In this document: piece by piece, positions 26,878-36,235 of the stretch
How positions within the stretch are numbered: position 1 is the first letter of the stretch
Layout of the letters: each line of letters opens with the position of its first letter
Assembly: GCA_002685935.1 (NCBI GenBank)
Contig: NYZD01000100.1
Location: forward strand, 1-62,409
Direction: 5' to 3'
DNA from: Planctomycetaceae bacterium
GTDB taxonomy: Bacteria; Planctomycetota; Phycisphaerae; Phycisphaerales; Zrk34
DNA: 62,409 nucleotides
Notes under the pieces: model-generated
The model's database searches: none
The model's input: the letters and a program-made list of their open reading frames with translations, nothing else
Told to the model about the DNA's origin: nothing
Made by a program: the position numbers and the translations under genes

Positions 26878-28882
26878 GACCACCGGGACAGCTCGCACGG
26901 ACACGACACCCGCGGCGGAGGGCGGCTGGACCGGCGACCTGGGCGATCTGAGTCGTGCGGCGGCAGCGGGGCTTGAGCGGGCAGTGGAGGCCCTACGTGG
27001 GCAGCAGCACGCTGAGGGCTACTGGTGCGGGGAGCTGGAGGGCGATTCGATCCTCCAGAGCGAGTACATCCTGCTGAAGTGGATCGTGGAGCAGGAGGAC
27101 GACCCGCGACTGGGTCGGATCGCGAATTACCTCCGCGACCAGCAACGGGCTGAAGACGGGGCGTGGGTCCAATATCCGGGGGCGGCGGCGGACCTGAGTG
27201 CGACAGTCAAGGGCTATTTCGCGCTGAAGCTGACGGGCGACGACATCAATGCCCCGCACATGGCCAAGGCGCGGGATTTGATCCTCCGGCTGGGCGGGGC
27301 AGAGCGGTGCAACACCTATACCCGGTTCTATCTGGCGGCCCTGGGTCAGATGCATTACGACAACGTGCCGGTGGTCCCGCCGGAGATGGTGCTGCTTCCG
27401 AAGTGGTTTTACTTCCATCTGGACAAGGTGTCGGCGTGGTCGCGAACGATGATCATGCCGCTGGCAATTATCTCGAGCTACCGGCCGATCCGGCAGTTGG
27501 CTCAGCCGACCGGCATCATGGAGTTGTATGTCAATCACGATTATCTCGACCGGCCTCGCGTCGAGATCGATCAGCAGTTGATCAGTTGGAAGAACCTGTT
27601 TCTCGGGACGGACCGTCTGCTGAAAGTGTGGCAGCGGACGCGGATCCTGCCGCTGCGCGGGGCGGCGGTGCGGCGGATCGAACGGTGGATTCTTCGGCAC
27701 ACACGGCACAGCGACGGGCTGGGCGCGATCTTCCCGCCGATGGTTTACATCATCATCGCGCTGCGGTCGCTGGGGTACGATCAGACCAACAAGCACGTGC
27801 AGGAGGCGTGGGCGCAACTGGATCGGCTGATGATCGATGACGGTGAGAAGATCCGATTCCAGCCGTGCTTCAGCCCGGTGTGGGATACGGGTCTGGCGAC
27901 GTATGCGATGACGGAGGCGGGGCACGGCAATGAGGACGCGTCGACGGGTCGGGCGTGTGAATGGCTGATCAGCAAGGAGTGCCGCTTCCCGGGGGACTGG
28001 ACGGCGAACGTGCGGCAGCCGGTGAAGCCTAGCGGGTGGTATTTTGAGTTTAACAACGCGTATTACCCGGATGTCGACGACACGGCGATGGTGGCGATGG
28101 CCTTGCACTGTGCCCGCGGGGAAGAGGCGCGCGAGGCGGCAAAACGGGGTGTCGACTGGATCTTCGCGATGCAGAACGACGACGGGGGGTGGGCGGCGTT
28201 CGATCGGACGAATCAGCGTCCGATCCTCGAGCATATTCCGTTTGCGGACCACAATGCGATTCAGGACCCGTCGTGCCCGGACATCACGGGGCGGACGCTG
28301 GAATGCCTGGGGCACATGGGTTACCGCACGGATCACCCGGCGGTGGACAAGGCAATTGGGTTCATTCGCGCGACACAGGAGCCGGAAGGCTGCTGGTTTG
28401 GCCGCTGGGGCGTGAATTACCTTTACGGGACTTGGCAGACGGTGTGCGGGCTGAAGGGCGTGGGCGTGGCGATGTCGGACGAATGGATTTTGAAGGCGGG
28501 CCGGTGGCTGAGGGACGTGCAAAAGGACGACGGCAGCTTTGGGGAATCGGCGGACAGCTATGAAGACCCGACGCTGAAAGGGGCGGGCCCGGCCACGGCA
28601 TCCCAGACAGCGTGGGGGACGATGGCGCTGATGGCGATCTTCGGGGCGACGGATCCGGCGGCGCTGGTGGGTGTGAAGTGGCTGCTGGACAACCAACTGC
28701 GAGCGGCGGACAGTGAATCGGGGGACTCGGCGGGCTCGTGGCGGGAGGACTGGTTCACGGGGACGGGATTCCCGCGCGTGTTCTACCTGCGGTATCACCT
28801 GTATCGGCTGTACTTCCCGGTGATGTGCCTGGGGCGGTGGGTACGGATGGTTGGACCGGGGCACACCAACGCAAATCTCTGA
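26876..28882 (+). CDS. shc: squalene-hopene cyclase
   Basis: 668 residues, typical length for the family. The catalytic DXDD lies at 399-402 in YYPDVDDTAMVAMAL. Several QW repeats are visible: QQRAEDGAWVQ, FAMQNDDGGWAAFDR, RATQEPEGCWFGRWG, and LRDVQKDDGSFGE, with GTPxxAS-like GPATASQTAWGTMALMA near the C-terminus. It cyclises squalene to hopene in the inner membrane, giving hopanoids. Hopanoids are common in planctomycetes. No further hopanoid genes (hpnC/D/E or shc partners) are in this window. The 3' end is only six bases from the convergent beta-propeller gene. Confidence 0.95.
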   Translation: MTTGTARTDTTPAAEGGWTGDLGDLSRAAAAGLERAVEALRGQQHAEGYWCGELEGDSILQSEYILLKWIVEQEDDPRLGRIANYLRDQQRAEDGAWVQYPGAAADLSATVKGYFALKLTGDDINAPHMAKARDLILRLGGAERCNTYTRFYLAALGQMHYDNVPVVPPEMVLLPKWFYFHLDKVSAWSRTMIMPLAIISSYRPIRQLAQPTGIMELYVNHDYLDRPRVEIDQQLISWKNLFLGTDRLLKVWQRTRILPLRGAAVRRIERWILRHTRHSDGLGAIFPPMVYIIIALRSLGYDQTNKHVQEAWAQLDRLMIDDGEKIRFQPCFSPVWDTGLATYAMTEAGHGNEDASTGRACEWLISKECRFPGDWTANVRQPVKPSGWYFEFNNAYYPDVDDTAMVAMALHCARGEEAREAAKRGVDWIFAMQNDDGGWAAFDRTNQRPILEHIPFADHNAIQDPSCPDITGRTLECLGHMGYRTDHPAVDKAIGFIRATQEPEGCWFGRWGVNYLYGTWQTVCGLKGVGVAMSDEWILKAGRWLRDVQKDDGSFGESADSYEDPTLKGAGPATASQTAWGTMALMAIFGATDPAALVGVKWLLDNQLRAADSESGDSAGSWREDWFTGTGFPRVFYLRYHLYRLYFPVMCLGRWVRMVGPGHTNANL

Positions 28883-28888
28883 TCCGGT

Positions 28889-30133
28889 TCACGCCGGCTC
28901 GATGTTCTTGACCATGTACGCCTGCAGGTTGCCGGACTCGCGGGCGTTGAAAAAGGCCATCCTGCCGTCGGGGGACAGGAAGGGGTGGGCGTGTTGCGGT
29001 GACTCGGCGAGGGTGCGGGTATCGAGGAGGTAGCGCCACTGGGTGAGGGGGTCTTTGAGGGGATCGCCGAACTCGGCAGCCCAGATTCTGGCGGTGCCCG
29101 GGTGATCGGGCGTGTAGTCGGTGATGAAACGGCGGCCTTCGATATCGGTCGCGAAGTGGTGGAAGTCGGGGTGTTGGAAGGATCGGGCAAGGTCGTTGCG
29201 CTGGGTGTTGCGGGTGCCGATGCCGACGTGGCCGTCGTGGAGGCCGGCGGCGCCTTCGATCACGGTGTGGCGATTGGCGGTGGTCTGGAGGGCGCTGGTG
29301 ATGGCGACGGTGGAGCGGCCGCGCCAGCACTGATGGCCCTCACAGAATTCGTCGTTGTCGCGGCCCCAGGGCAGGTCGCGAAAGTTGGACCCGTCATCGC
29401 GGATCACGTGGATGTCACAACCGGGGCCGGCGATGAATCGGTCGCCGCGCTCGCCGTCAGGTCCGGTGACGTTGCCGTGGTTTTCCTGGACAAGGATGTC
29501 GTGGGAAGCGTCGGGATCAGTGCTACGGCAGTATTGGGGATGGGTGTTGCACCAGCTATGGCCGTCGAGCACGAGGCGAGCTTCGTTCTGACCCAGATCG
29601 AACACGAGCATGCCGAAGGGGGACGGCTGGCGCCGGCCGTCACCGAGGAAGCCGGCCGTCGCGATGCGTCGGCCGTCGCTGGAGATCGAGGACAGGGGAT
29701 ACATGTGGGAGATCTGTCGGATGGCGTCGGCGGCGGGGGTGTCGAGGACGATCAGGGCTTCGCGGTCGGTGCCGTCGAGGCGGACCCGTTTGAGGGTGAG
29801 GCGGCCGGCGTTCAACTCGGTCTGGTCGTGGAAGTAGTAGAGCCATTGTCCGTCGGGCGAGACGCTGGGGCCAGTGACGCCGAGTTCATCGGTGAGCGGG
29901 GAGAGCTCGCCGTTGTTGTCGAGATCGCAGAGCAGGTACTGGTGTTGGGGATCGTTCTTGTCGCTGCCGTGGGGGTTGGCGGATCGATGCACGATCAGAC
30001 GTTTGGAATCGGGGGTGAAGATCTGGGCTTCCATGTAAATGTGACACGAGGGCACATCGGATTCGGTGGTGAGTTGGTAGACCTCAAGGTCCGGGGGTGA
30101 TTGATCGTCTACGAGATCGGGACGGGGGATCAT
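28889..30133 (-). CDS. beta-propeller (PD40/TolB-like) protein, oligogalacturonate-lyase-like
   Basis: 414 residues without a clear signal peptide. Repeated blades contain the WD40-like PD40 signature: FTPDSKRLIVHRSA, VSPDGQWLYYF, ISSDGRRIATAGF, and LSPDGRMAFFNAR. Overall length and the closing HPFLSPDGRMAFFNA...LQAYMVKN resemble PL22 oligogalacturonate lyases, but the catalytic His and metal site cannot be verified here. If a lyase, it would cleave pectin-derived oligomers in the cytoplasm or periplasm. A non-enzymatic propeller is the alternative. It diverges from the nitroreductase gene. Confidence 0.7.
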   Translation of the reverse strand: MIPRPDLVDDQSPPDLEVYQLTTESDVPSCHIYMEAQIFTPDSKRLIVHRSANPHGSDKNDPQHQYLLCDLDNNGELSPLTDELGVTGPSVSPDGQWLYYFHDQTELNAGRLTLKRVRLDGTDREALIVLDTPAADAIRQISHMYPLSSISSDGRRIATAGFLGDGRRQPSPFGMLVFDLGQNEARLVLDGHSWCNTHPQYCRSTDPDASHDILVQENHGNVTGPDGERGDRFIAGPGCDIHVIRDDGSNFRDLPWGRDNDEFCEGHQCWRGRSTVAITSALQTTANRHTVIEGAAGLHDGHVGIGTRNTQRNDLARSFQHPDFHHFATDIEGRRFITDYTPDHPGTARIWAAEFGDPLKDPLTQWRYLLDTRTLAESPQHAHPFLSPDGRMAFFNARESGNLQAYMVKNIEPA

Positions 30134-30286
30134 TGGAAGGTTCCCGTAAGACGTAAGAGGCGAGCGACAGGGCGGGCCAACTGTCGCGATGCGGGCAAGG
30201 CGCCACTATAGCGTGTCCTGCGGCCGGGCAGGAATGTGCCAAGTCCATACAATGGCGCGCGACACGGATCTTGCTAAGGATGCGGC

Positions 30287-30892
30287 ATGGACACGTTCGA
30301 AGCGATATGCCAGCGCCGGTCGGTCAAGCAGTTCGACCCGAGCCACGAGATGACCGACGCGGAGATCCGGAAGCTGCTGGATGCGGCGATTCAGTCGCCC
30401 ACATCGTTCAACTGCCAGCACTGGCGATTCGTGGTGGTGAAGGACGCGGCGATGCGGGCGGAGATTCAGGCTGCATCATTCAATCAGACGCACGTGACTG
30501 AGGCATCGCTGCTGGTTGTGCTTGCGGCGGACCTCAAGGCTTGGGCGAAAGAGCCGCAGCGATACTGGAAACATGCGCCGCCGGAGATACTGCAGCGGAT
30601 GGTGTCGATGATCGGGCCGTTTCATGAGGGCAACGATCAATTGCAGCGGGATGAGGCGATGCGTTCATGCGGCCTGGCGGGGCAGACGATCATGCTGGCG
30701 GCCAAGGCGATGGGATACGATTCGTGTCCGATGATCGGATTCGATCCGGTGAAGGTGGGGGCGTTGATCCATCTGCCGGCCGATCACGTGATCGGGTTCA
30801 TGGTCGTGGTGGGCAAGGCGGTGCAGCCGGCGCGGCAAAAACCGGGGCAACTGGCTCTGGACGACGTCGTGGTGCAGGATCGATTCGATTGA
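30287..30892 (+). CDS. nitroreductase family flavoprotein
   Basis: 201 residues. The typical FMN-binding start ICQRRSVKQFDPSHEMTDAE and LLDAAIQSPTSFNCQHWRFV are present, along with the Gly-rich end LPADHVIGFMVVVGKAV. AAGGA (30276-30280) lies six bases before the ATG and TACAAT (30248-30253) is a likely -10. Such enzymes reduce nitro or quinone substrates with NAD(P)H; the true substrate is unknown. It is convergent with the pseudopilin pseudogene. Confidence 0.9.
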   Translation: MDTFEAICQRRSVKQFDPSHEMTDAEIRKLLDAAIQSPTSFNCQHWRFVVVKDAAMRAEIQAASFNQTHVTEASLLVVLAADLKAWAKEPQRYWKHAPPEILQRMVSMIGPFHEGNDQLQRDEAMRSCGLAGQTIMLAAKAMGYDSCPMIGFDPVKVGALIHLPADHVIGFMVVVGKAVQPARQKPGQLALDDVVVQDRFD

Positions 30893-30914
30893 TTTGGTGC
30901 GGGGCGCGGCGCGG

Positions 30915-31648
30915 CTACGGCATAACGGAGTAGGTCGTCAGCGACAGGCCCTTGAGTGATAGACCGACGGGCACGAGATTGGGCCGGGAAAACCACTTGA
31001 CGTGACCATCGAAGAAGGAGAGGTTGGCGCCTTCGCCGGGCTCGTCATCGCGCAACAGTCGGAACGAGGGGTTGGTCGGCGCCGCGACGGCTTCACCGTT
31101 GCCGTGGTTGAATCGTTCCCATCCGGGCTTGGCGGCTGATTCGTCGTACAGATCTTGCATGACCACGCGCTGGGACGTGGTGTCGACGCCCATGGTCCAC
31201 GTGGGGACGGCCTGGGTGGTGCCGAAGTCGGGGTAGGAGCGTCCGGGCCAATAAGCGTAGGTTGAATAGTTGACGTGACGGGTATTGCCTGGATCGTCCA
31301 ACGGCGTGGCTTCGGACAGCGCGGGGCAGCGCCAGATGCGGTAATCGCCGATGTATGGGCCAATGTAGTTGCGCAGATCGTAACCGTTGCCGGGCACATA
31401 GAACGCTGAGCCCACGACATCCTGACGGTCCGAGGCGGGGGGCAGGTGATCGCGATAGTCATAGGCGTAATATTGGAGGATCAGATGGCATTGCTTGAGG
31501 TTGCTGGCACATTCGACGCGCACGGCGAATGGCGAGCCTTGGCCATCGCGGGCAGCACGATGCTCAACAGCAACGCGATGACGGCAATGACCACAAGCAG
31601 TTCGACGAGTGTGAACGCGCTGCGGCGCGCGCGGCGGGAGCCGGACAT
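30915..31648 (-). pseudogene. DUF1559-type type II secretion pseudopilin, frameshifted
   Basis: ATG 31648 has a strong AAGGAG eight bases upstream and encodes the class III prepilin-like helix FTLVELLVVIAVIALLLSIV followed by LPAMAKAR. That frame then reaches a stop within about 25 codons. The continuation ECASNLKQCHLILQYYAYDY, DHLPP, CPALSEA and the closing H-x-DG element (FFDGHVKWFSRP) is in another frame, ending at 30915. One missing base near 31540-31560 would restore one protein of about 240 residues. Intact members are processed by a prepilin peptidase and are very numerous in planctomycetes. The break may be real or a sequencing error; the conserved frame downstream argues for a recent change or an error. 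Nothing recognised lies in 31649-31938. Confidence 0.8.
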
Positions 31649-31938
31649 GTCTCAATCTCCTTGACGCCTGTTTCGGGCCTGACACAACACGTCGATCGCG
31701 ACGCGCCGTGCGGCCATCTCCACGGTCTATGCTACTGCACGATCGCCGGCGGGGATGTGTAATTTCAGGCGAAAAGGGATGGGAACGGGCGAGCGGGATG
31801 GCGTGGTTGAATCCACTGTTTGCCCAGATTGCCCAGACGCGGCACCTTGAAGGGCCGATATGCGGGGCGGTGGACTGCGTTGACGAGCGGGTTGGTCGGT
31901 CCGACATCGTTGGGCGAAGATGATGTGGGGACGGATCG

Positions 31939-33633
31939 TCAGAATCCCGGCGCCAGAGGCGTGGTGGGAAGTTGGATCCCGGGATCCTGGGGCGGGTTAA
32001 TCGCCTCGATGGCCGCTTTGTAAAGCACGATCCCACTACCGAGATCGGTTTCAAGACTGCGGGTCGTGTCGGCGGCGGCGTCGCTGCTGAGCTCGGTTTC
32101 GACGTTGATGGCGGTCTGGGCGATGCGCTGATTGAGCGTCAGGGGCAGCGCGCCGATGAGCCACTGCAGATCCGGCCGCTCATCGTGGACGATGTAGACG
32201 TGAAGTGATTGATTGATCCGCCGCCGGTAATCATCGAGTAGCGCATCAACACCCTCGTCGGCCTGTTGGTCTGAGTCGAGGGGACCGATCGTCGGGCGTC
32301 CGCTGAAGTAATGCATGGCGCGGGGATCGCTGGCGAGTACGAGGGCGTCGGCTTTAGGGACCGCATCGCGCACGTGGTTGGCCATGGCCTGCAGTGTTTC
32401 GAAGCGCCCGTCTTCGTAGTGGGCCAGGAATGGCGTGCTGCGTTGTTCGATGATCAGCATGCTAATCCGCGCGATGTTCCAACCCATCAAGAGGGCCAAT
32501 ACCGACGCGGCCGAGACACCGGACCACGGTTCGGCGATCGCGCGACACAGGCGCACCATGCCCGCCCACACCGCGACCAGCAGCAGCGGGAGGATGGGCA
32601 CGAAGTATCGTTGATGCGGGTACAGCACGATCATCTGGACGAACGTGGCGAGGAGCCAAACACCCCAGAGCGCGCGTTTTCGTGTCAACAGGACGCAGGC
32701 GACGATGATGGCGAGCGTGAAGAGGCTGCTAAACCCCACGCCCAGCGCGGTGCTGGTGAGACTCATTGGCGTGGCGTGTTCGAACAGCGCGGGCAGGCGA
32801 TCGGTGAATATCTGTTCGATCAGTCCGGCCGGTTTCCTTGCGAACAGGTCGAAGATGCGTGCTTCGGCGGCGACGGGTTCGGCGAGCGTGGGCCGGCGTG
32901 GATCGATCGCCTTGAACCCGGCGAAGCATGCGACGGCCATAACCGCGATCATGATGTGACTGAGGCGATGCGGTCCCCTAATGATGAACCACAGGGCGGT
33001 GAGGCCCATCGCGACGAGGAAAGTGATCGCGGCGGGGCGCGCCGTGAGCATCACCATGAGTCCCGCGGCCATCAGCAACCAGTTGGTCCATGTCCAGCGA
33101 TCGGGGGTGCGCCATAGGCGCTCGTATCCGATGAGGAATGCGAGCATGCCCAGCAGGAACGGCAATTCGGTCGTCACGTAGAACGCGTGTTGATAGAACA
33201 GATGGGTCGCGGCGAGCAGGACGACGAGCGTCACGGCGTGAGGTCGATCAAATCGCAATCGCACCAGCGCGTAGACCATGGCTAGGGCCACGATGCTCAT
33301 CAGCAGGATCGCCAACTGGATGTGGGGGATGGCGTGATTTCCGGCGGCGCGCATCAGGCCGGCGAAGAGATAGGGGCCGGCGGGCTCAACGGCGTCATGG
33401 GGCTGACCTTCGAGCTTGTAGCCGTCACCACTGGCGACGTTCCGGGCCAGCGTGAGGTAGAGGGCGCTGTCTTCGTTGATGCGCCACTGTCCGTTGAAGC
33501 CCATGAGATAGGCCAGGAGAATCAGGAGGAACAGGCCCCAGCGCAGGCGATCGGCGGTCTGCATCAGACGATCGATCCATGGCGGACCCGGGGCGGGGGC
33601 GGCTCGAGCGCGATGCGCGGTGATCTGAGTCAT
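31939..33633 (-). CDS. ArnT/PMT-like membrane glycosyltransferase (GT-C fold)
   Basis: 564 residues from ATG 33633. About ten or more membrane helices are spread over the first 420 residues. The first periplasmic loop holds INEDSALYLTLARNVASGDG, matching the acidic catalytic loop of GT39/ArnT-type enzymes. The C-terminal soluble part begins near DGRFETLQAMANHVRDAV and includes VLASDPRAMHYFSGR. These enzymes transfer a sugar from a polyprenyl-phosphate donor to lipid or protein in the periplasm. Neighbours give no hint of the acceptor. A longer start at 33717 would place extra Arg/Pro-rich residues before the first helix and is less likely. Confidence 0.8.
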   Translation of the reverse strand: MTQITAHRARAAPAPGPPWIDRLMQTADRLRWGLFLLILLAYLMGFNGQWRINEDSALYLTLARNVASGDGYKLEGQPHDAVEPAGPYLFAGLMRAAGNHAIPHIQLAILLMSIVALAMVYALVRLRFDRPHAVTLVVLLAATHLFYQHAFYVTTELPFLLGMLAFLIGYERLWRTPDRWTWTNWLLMAAGLMVMLTARPAAITFLVAMGLTALWFIIRGPHRLSHIMIAVMAVACFAGFKAIDPRRPTLAEPVAAEARIFDLFARKPAGLIEQIFTDRLPALFEHATPMSLTSTALGVGFSSLFTLAIIVACVLLTRKRALWGVWLLATFVQMIVLYPHQRYFVPILPLLLVAVWAGMVRLCRAIAEPWSGVSAASVLALLMGWNIARISMLIIEQRSTPFLAHYEDGRFETLQAMANHVRDAVPKADALVLASDPRAMHYFSGRPTIGPLDSDQQADEGVDALLDDYRRRINQSLHVYIVHDERPDLQWLIGALPLTLNQRIAQTAINVETELSSDAAADTTRSLETDLGSGIVLYKAAIEAINPPQDPGIQLPTTPLAPGF

Positions 33634-33688
33634 GCGAATGCGAATATATCCGGGCGTGCGGGTCGGGTCACGCGAGGACGCCGCATCA

Positions 33689-33717
33689 TCGACCGGACGG
33701 GGCGGGGTGAGTATCAT
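33689..33717 (+). promoter_or_regulatory. promoter of ffh
   Basis: TCGACC (33689-33694), a 17-base spacer and TATCAT (33712-33717), 35 bases before the ffh ATG at 33753. The match to the -35 is partial. Confidence 0.45.
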
Positions 33718-33752
33718 GTCGGCGGATTTTCTGGCGCAGAACCGGGCTTGAG

Positions 33753-35294
33753 ATGCTTGAATCGCTGTCTGAGAAGTTCAATGACGTGTTCCGCAAGCTG
33801 TCGGGACGTGGGCGGATCAACGAGGCGAATGTCTCGGAGGCGATGGTGGAGGTGCGCACGGCGCTGCTGGAAGCGGACGTGAACTATCAGGTGGTGCAGG
33901 ACTTCTGCGCGGCGGTCACGCAACAGGCGGCGGGCGCGGAGGTGCTGGAATCGCTGAAACCCGGCGAGCAGATGATCAAGATCGTGCATGATGAACTGGT
34001 GCGCACGATGGGGGGCGGCGAGGACATGCCGGGCATCATGTACGTGCAGCCCGGACCGACGGTGGTGATGATGGCGGGACTGCAGGGCTCGGGGAAGACG
34101 ACGACGTGCGGCAAGCTGGCGGCGGACCTGAAGAAGAAGGGCAAGACGGTCATGCTGGGCGCGATCGACTTGCAGCGCCCCGCGGCGGTGGAGCAGTTGC
34201 GCACGCTGGCCGATCAGGTGAACGACGAGATTTCCGGCGGTGGGCAGATCTCATTTCACGGTGAACCGGACCGCTGCGCCGAGTACGGCAAGGCGGTGGG
34301 TGTGGCGGGGAAAGTGGCGCGCAACGCGCTGCAGGCGGCGCGCAAGGCGAGCGTGGACGTGCTGATTCTGGATACAGCCGGCCGTCTGCACATCAACGAT
34401 GAGTTGATGGGTGAGTTGCGGCAGGTGGAACAGGCGGTGCACCCGCATCAGATTCTTCTGGTTGTCGATGCGATGACCGGGCAGGATGCGGTGAACTCGG
34501 CCAAGGCGTTCAACGAGCAACTTGAACTGGACGGGGTGATCCTCAGTAAAACGGATTCGGACACGCGGGGTGGGGCGGCGTTGTCGGTGAAGGCGGTGAC
34601 GGGTAAGCCGCTGAAGTATGTGGGTACGGGTGAGAAATTGGACGGCTTGGAGGAATTCCATCCAGATCGCATGGCGGGACGCATTCTGGGCATGGGTGAT
34701 GTCGTGTCGCTGGTCGAGAAAGCTCAGGAGCAGATTTCTCAAGAGGAGGCCGAGGCGCTTCAGGAGAAGATGGCCAAGGGCAAGATGACAATGGACGATT
34801 TTCTGGGGCAGCTGAAGCAGATTCGGAAGATGGGGTCGATGAAGAGCCTGCTGGGGATGATGCCGGGCATCGGCAAGCAGATGAAGAATCTGGATCTGGA
34901 CGACAACGAGTTGAACCGGACGGAGGCGATCATTCACTCGATGACGCCGGCCGAGCGGAAGGACGTGGACCTGCTGGACAATTCGCGGCGGCGGCGGGTA
35001 TCGCGCGGATCGGGCACGCAGTCACAGGATGTCAGCCAACTGGTGCGGGGGTTTGAGACGGTCTCGAACATGACCAAGCAGATGGCGGGCATGTCGGGCA
35101 TGCAGCGGATGAAGGCGCTGGGGTCGCTGGGGAAGATGGATATGTCGAATCTCGGGGGGGGAGCGGTCCGCGTTTCAAGACGAAGCAGCGTTCGAAGCGC
35201 AAGGCCAAGCCGCGGAAGCGCAAGAGCCGTTGAGGCATTCGGGGCACCGGTCAATCGTGGAGCGGGTGGTCAGTTGTCGGCGAAGGGCGGCTGA
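33753..35294 (+). CDS. ffh: signal recognition particle protein Ffh (3' end frameshifted)
   Basis: The N-domain, G-domain (GLQGSGKTTTCGK near 108-120, DTAGRLHIN, LDGVILSKTDSDTRGGAALS) and Met-rich M-domain (GMMPGIGKQMKN, MTKQMAGMSGMQRMKALGSL) are complete. It binds signal sequences and 4.5S RNA and targets nascent membrane proteins to FtsY. As given, the frame runs to 35294 with an odd Arg/Ser/Gly tail. At the run of eight G (35154-35161) one more base would instead give SGPRFKTKQRSKRKAKPRKRKSR, a strongly basic tail typical of Ffh C-termini, stopping at 35233. That removes the overlap with the next gene. The true end is therefore probably 35233, with a one-base error or slippage in the G run. 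Confidence 0.95.
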   Translation: MLESLSEKFNDVFRKLSGRGRINEANVSEAMVEVRTALLEADVNYQVVQDFCAAVTQQAAGAEVLESLKPGEQMIKIVHDELVRTMGGGEDMPGIMYVQPGPTVVMMAGLQGSGKTTTCGKLAADLKKKGKTVMLGAIDLQRPAAVEQLRTLADQVNDEISGGGQISFHGEPDRCAEYGKAVGVAGKVARNALQAARKASVDVLILDTAGRLHINDELMGELRQVEQAVHPHQILLVVDAMTGQDAVNSAKAFNEQLELDGVILSKTDSDTRGGAALSVKAVTGKPLKYVGTGEKLDGLEEFHPDRMAGRILGMGDVVSLVEKAQEQISQEEAEALQEKMAKGKMTMDDFLGQLKQIRKMGSMKSLLGMMPGIGKQMKNLDLDDNELNRTEAIIHSMTPAERKDVDLLDNSRRRRVSRGSGTQSQDVSQLVRGFETVSNMTKQMAGMSGMQRMKALGSLGKMDMSNLGGGAVRVSRRSSVRSARPSRGSARAVEAFGAPVNRGAGGQLSAKGG

Positions 35295-36094
35295 TCGAGG
35301 TCGGCTTTCAGCTCGATGCGTTCGATCTGCGCGGCGTGACCGGCGTCGTTCACTTCAATGAACACGCCACAGAGGCGCGGGTCGTCCTCGGCGACGTCGA
35401 ATGGCGTGGGCATGGACGTGGTCATGTGCTGAATGATGCGATCGGCGCGACGGCCGATGACGGAGTCGTAGGGGCCGCACATGCCCAAGTCGGTGATGTA
35501 GGCGGTGCCACGGGGCAGGAGGCCGGCGTCGGCGGTGGCGATGTGGGTATGGGTACCGACCACGGCAGCGACGCGACCGTCGAGATATCGGGCGAGGGCA
35601 ATTTTCTCGCCGGTGGCTTCGGCGTGAATCTCCACGATCACGGGGCCGGCGTCGGGCGTGAGGCCTTCGAGGAGGCGATCGATCACGGCGAACGGATCGT
35701 CGGCGGCCATGGGCATGTAGGTCCGGCCAAGCAAGGTGACGACGGTGAGTGTCGCACCGGCGGCGGCGCGACCGGGGCGAGCGGTCAATGTCATGACGCC
35801 TTTGCCGGCGGCTTTGGCGGGCAGATTCGCCGGTCGGATAAGGTTGTCAACCTGATCGAGTGTAGCGGTGATTTCCTTGCGTTTGTAGACGTGATCGCCG
35901 AGGGTCAGGCCGTCGATGCCGTAGCTGATCATCTTCTGATAGAGCTGGGGGGTGATCCCCGAACCGCCGGCGATGTTCTCGGCGTTGGCGAGGATCAGAT
36001 CAGGGGTGTACCGATCACGGATGTGGGGCAACTGCTGATGCACGACGCGCCGACCGGGTTGGCCGACCACGTCGCCGAGCATGATGATTCGCAT
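35270..36094 (-). CDS. YmdB-type metallophosphoesterase (TIGR00282 family)
   Basis: 274 residues from ATG 36094 (36100 is also possible). MRIIMLGDVVGQPGRRVV and LILANAENIAGGSGI are the characteristic start; GLTLGDHVYKRKEI, VIVEIHAEATGEK and VVGTHTHIATAD follow and supply the Asp, Asn and His ligands of a binuclear metal site. YmdB proteins hydrolyse 2',3'- or 3',5'-cyclic nucleotides and influence biofilm and motility choices in Firmicutes; in this phylum the role is unknown. It is convergent with ffh and divergent from the next gene. Confidence 0.92.
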   Translation of the reverse strand: MRIIMLGDVVGQPGRRVVHQQLPHIRDRYTPDLILANAENIAGGSGITPQLYQKMISYGIDGLTLGDHVYKRKEITATLDQVDNLIRPANLPAKAAGKGVMTLTARPGRAAAGATLTVVTLLGRTYMPMAADDPFAVIDRLLEGLTPDAGPVIVEIHAEATGEKIALARYLDGRVAAVVGTHTHIATADAGLLPRGTAYITDLGMCGPYDSVIGRRADRIIQHMTTSMPTPFDVAEDDPRLCGVFIEVNDAGHAAQIERIELKADLDQPPFADN

Positions 36095-36174
36095 GGGCAT
36101 GGGGAGGGATGTGGCTCCGTGGACGTATCGCCGCGGGCGAGATTAACACAGGGCGGCGCATCATGCGAGAATCG

Positions 36175-36203
36175 TTGTGAGCGCCGGTCGGGGGCCTTAT
36201 GAT
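36175..36203 (+). promoter_or_regulatory. promoter of the 36236 gene
   Basis: TTGTGA (36175-36180), a 17-base spacer and TATGAT (36198-36203). Transcription would begin near 36210 and GGGAG at 36222-36226 precedes the ATG at 36236. Confidence 0.55.
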
Positions 36204-36235
36204 CGTGGCCCTTCACCCGGCGGGAGTTATGGCCG

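Noticed and set aside
26993-28864. A 623-codon open frame on the minus strand
   Set aside because: Antisense to squalene-hopene cyclase; Arg/His/Pro-rich translation without any motif.
35161-35294. The Arg/Ser/Gly-rich tail of Ffh as a real extension
   Set aside because: A one-base change in the G run gives a more plausible basic tail and removes an overlap with the next gene.
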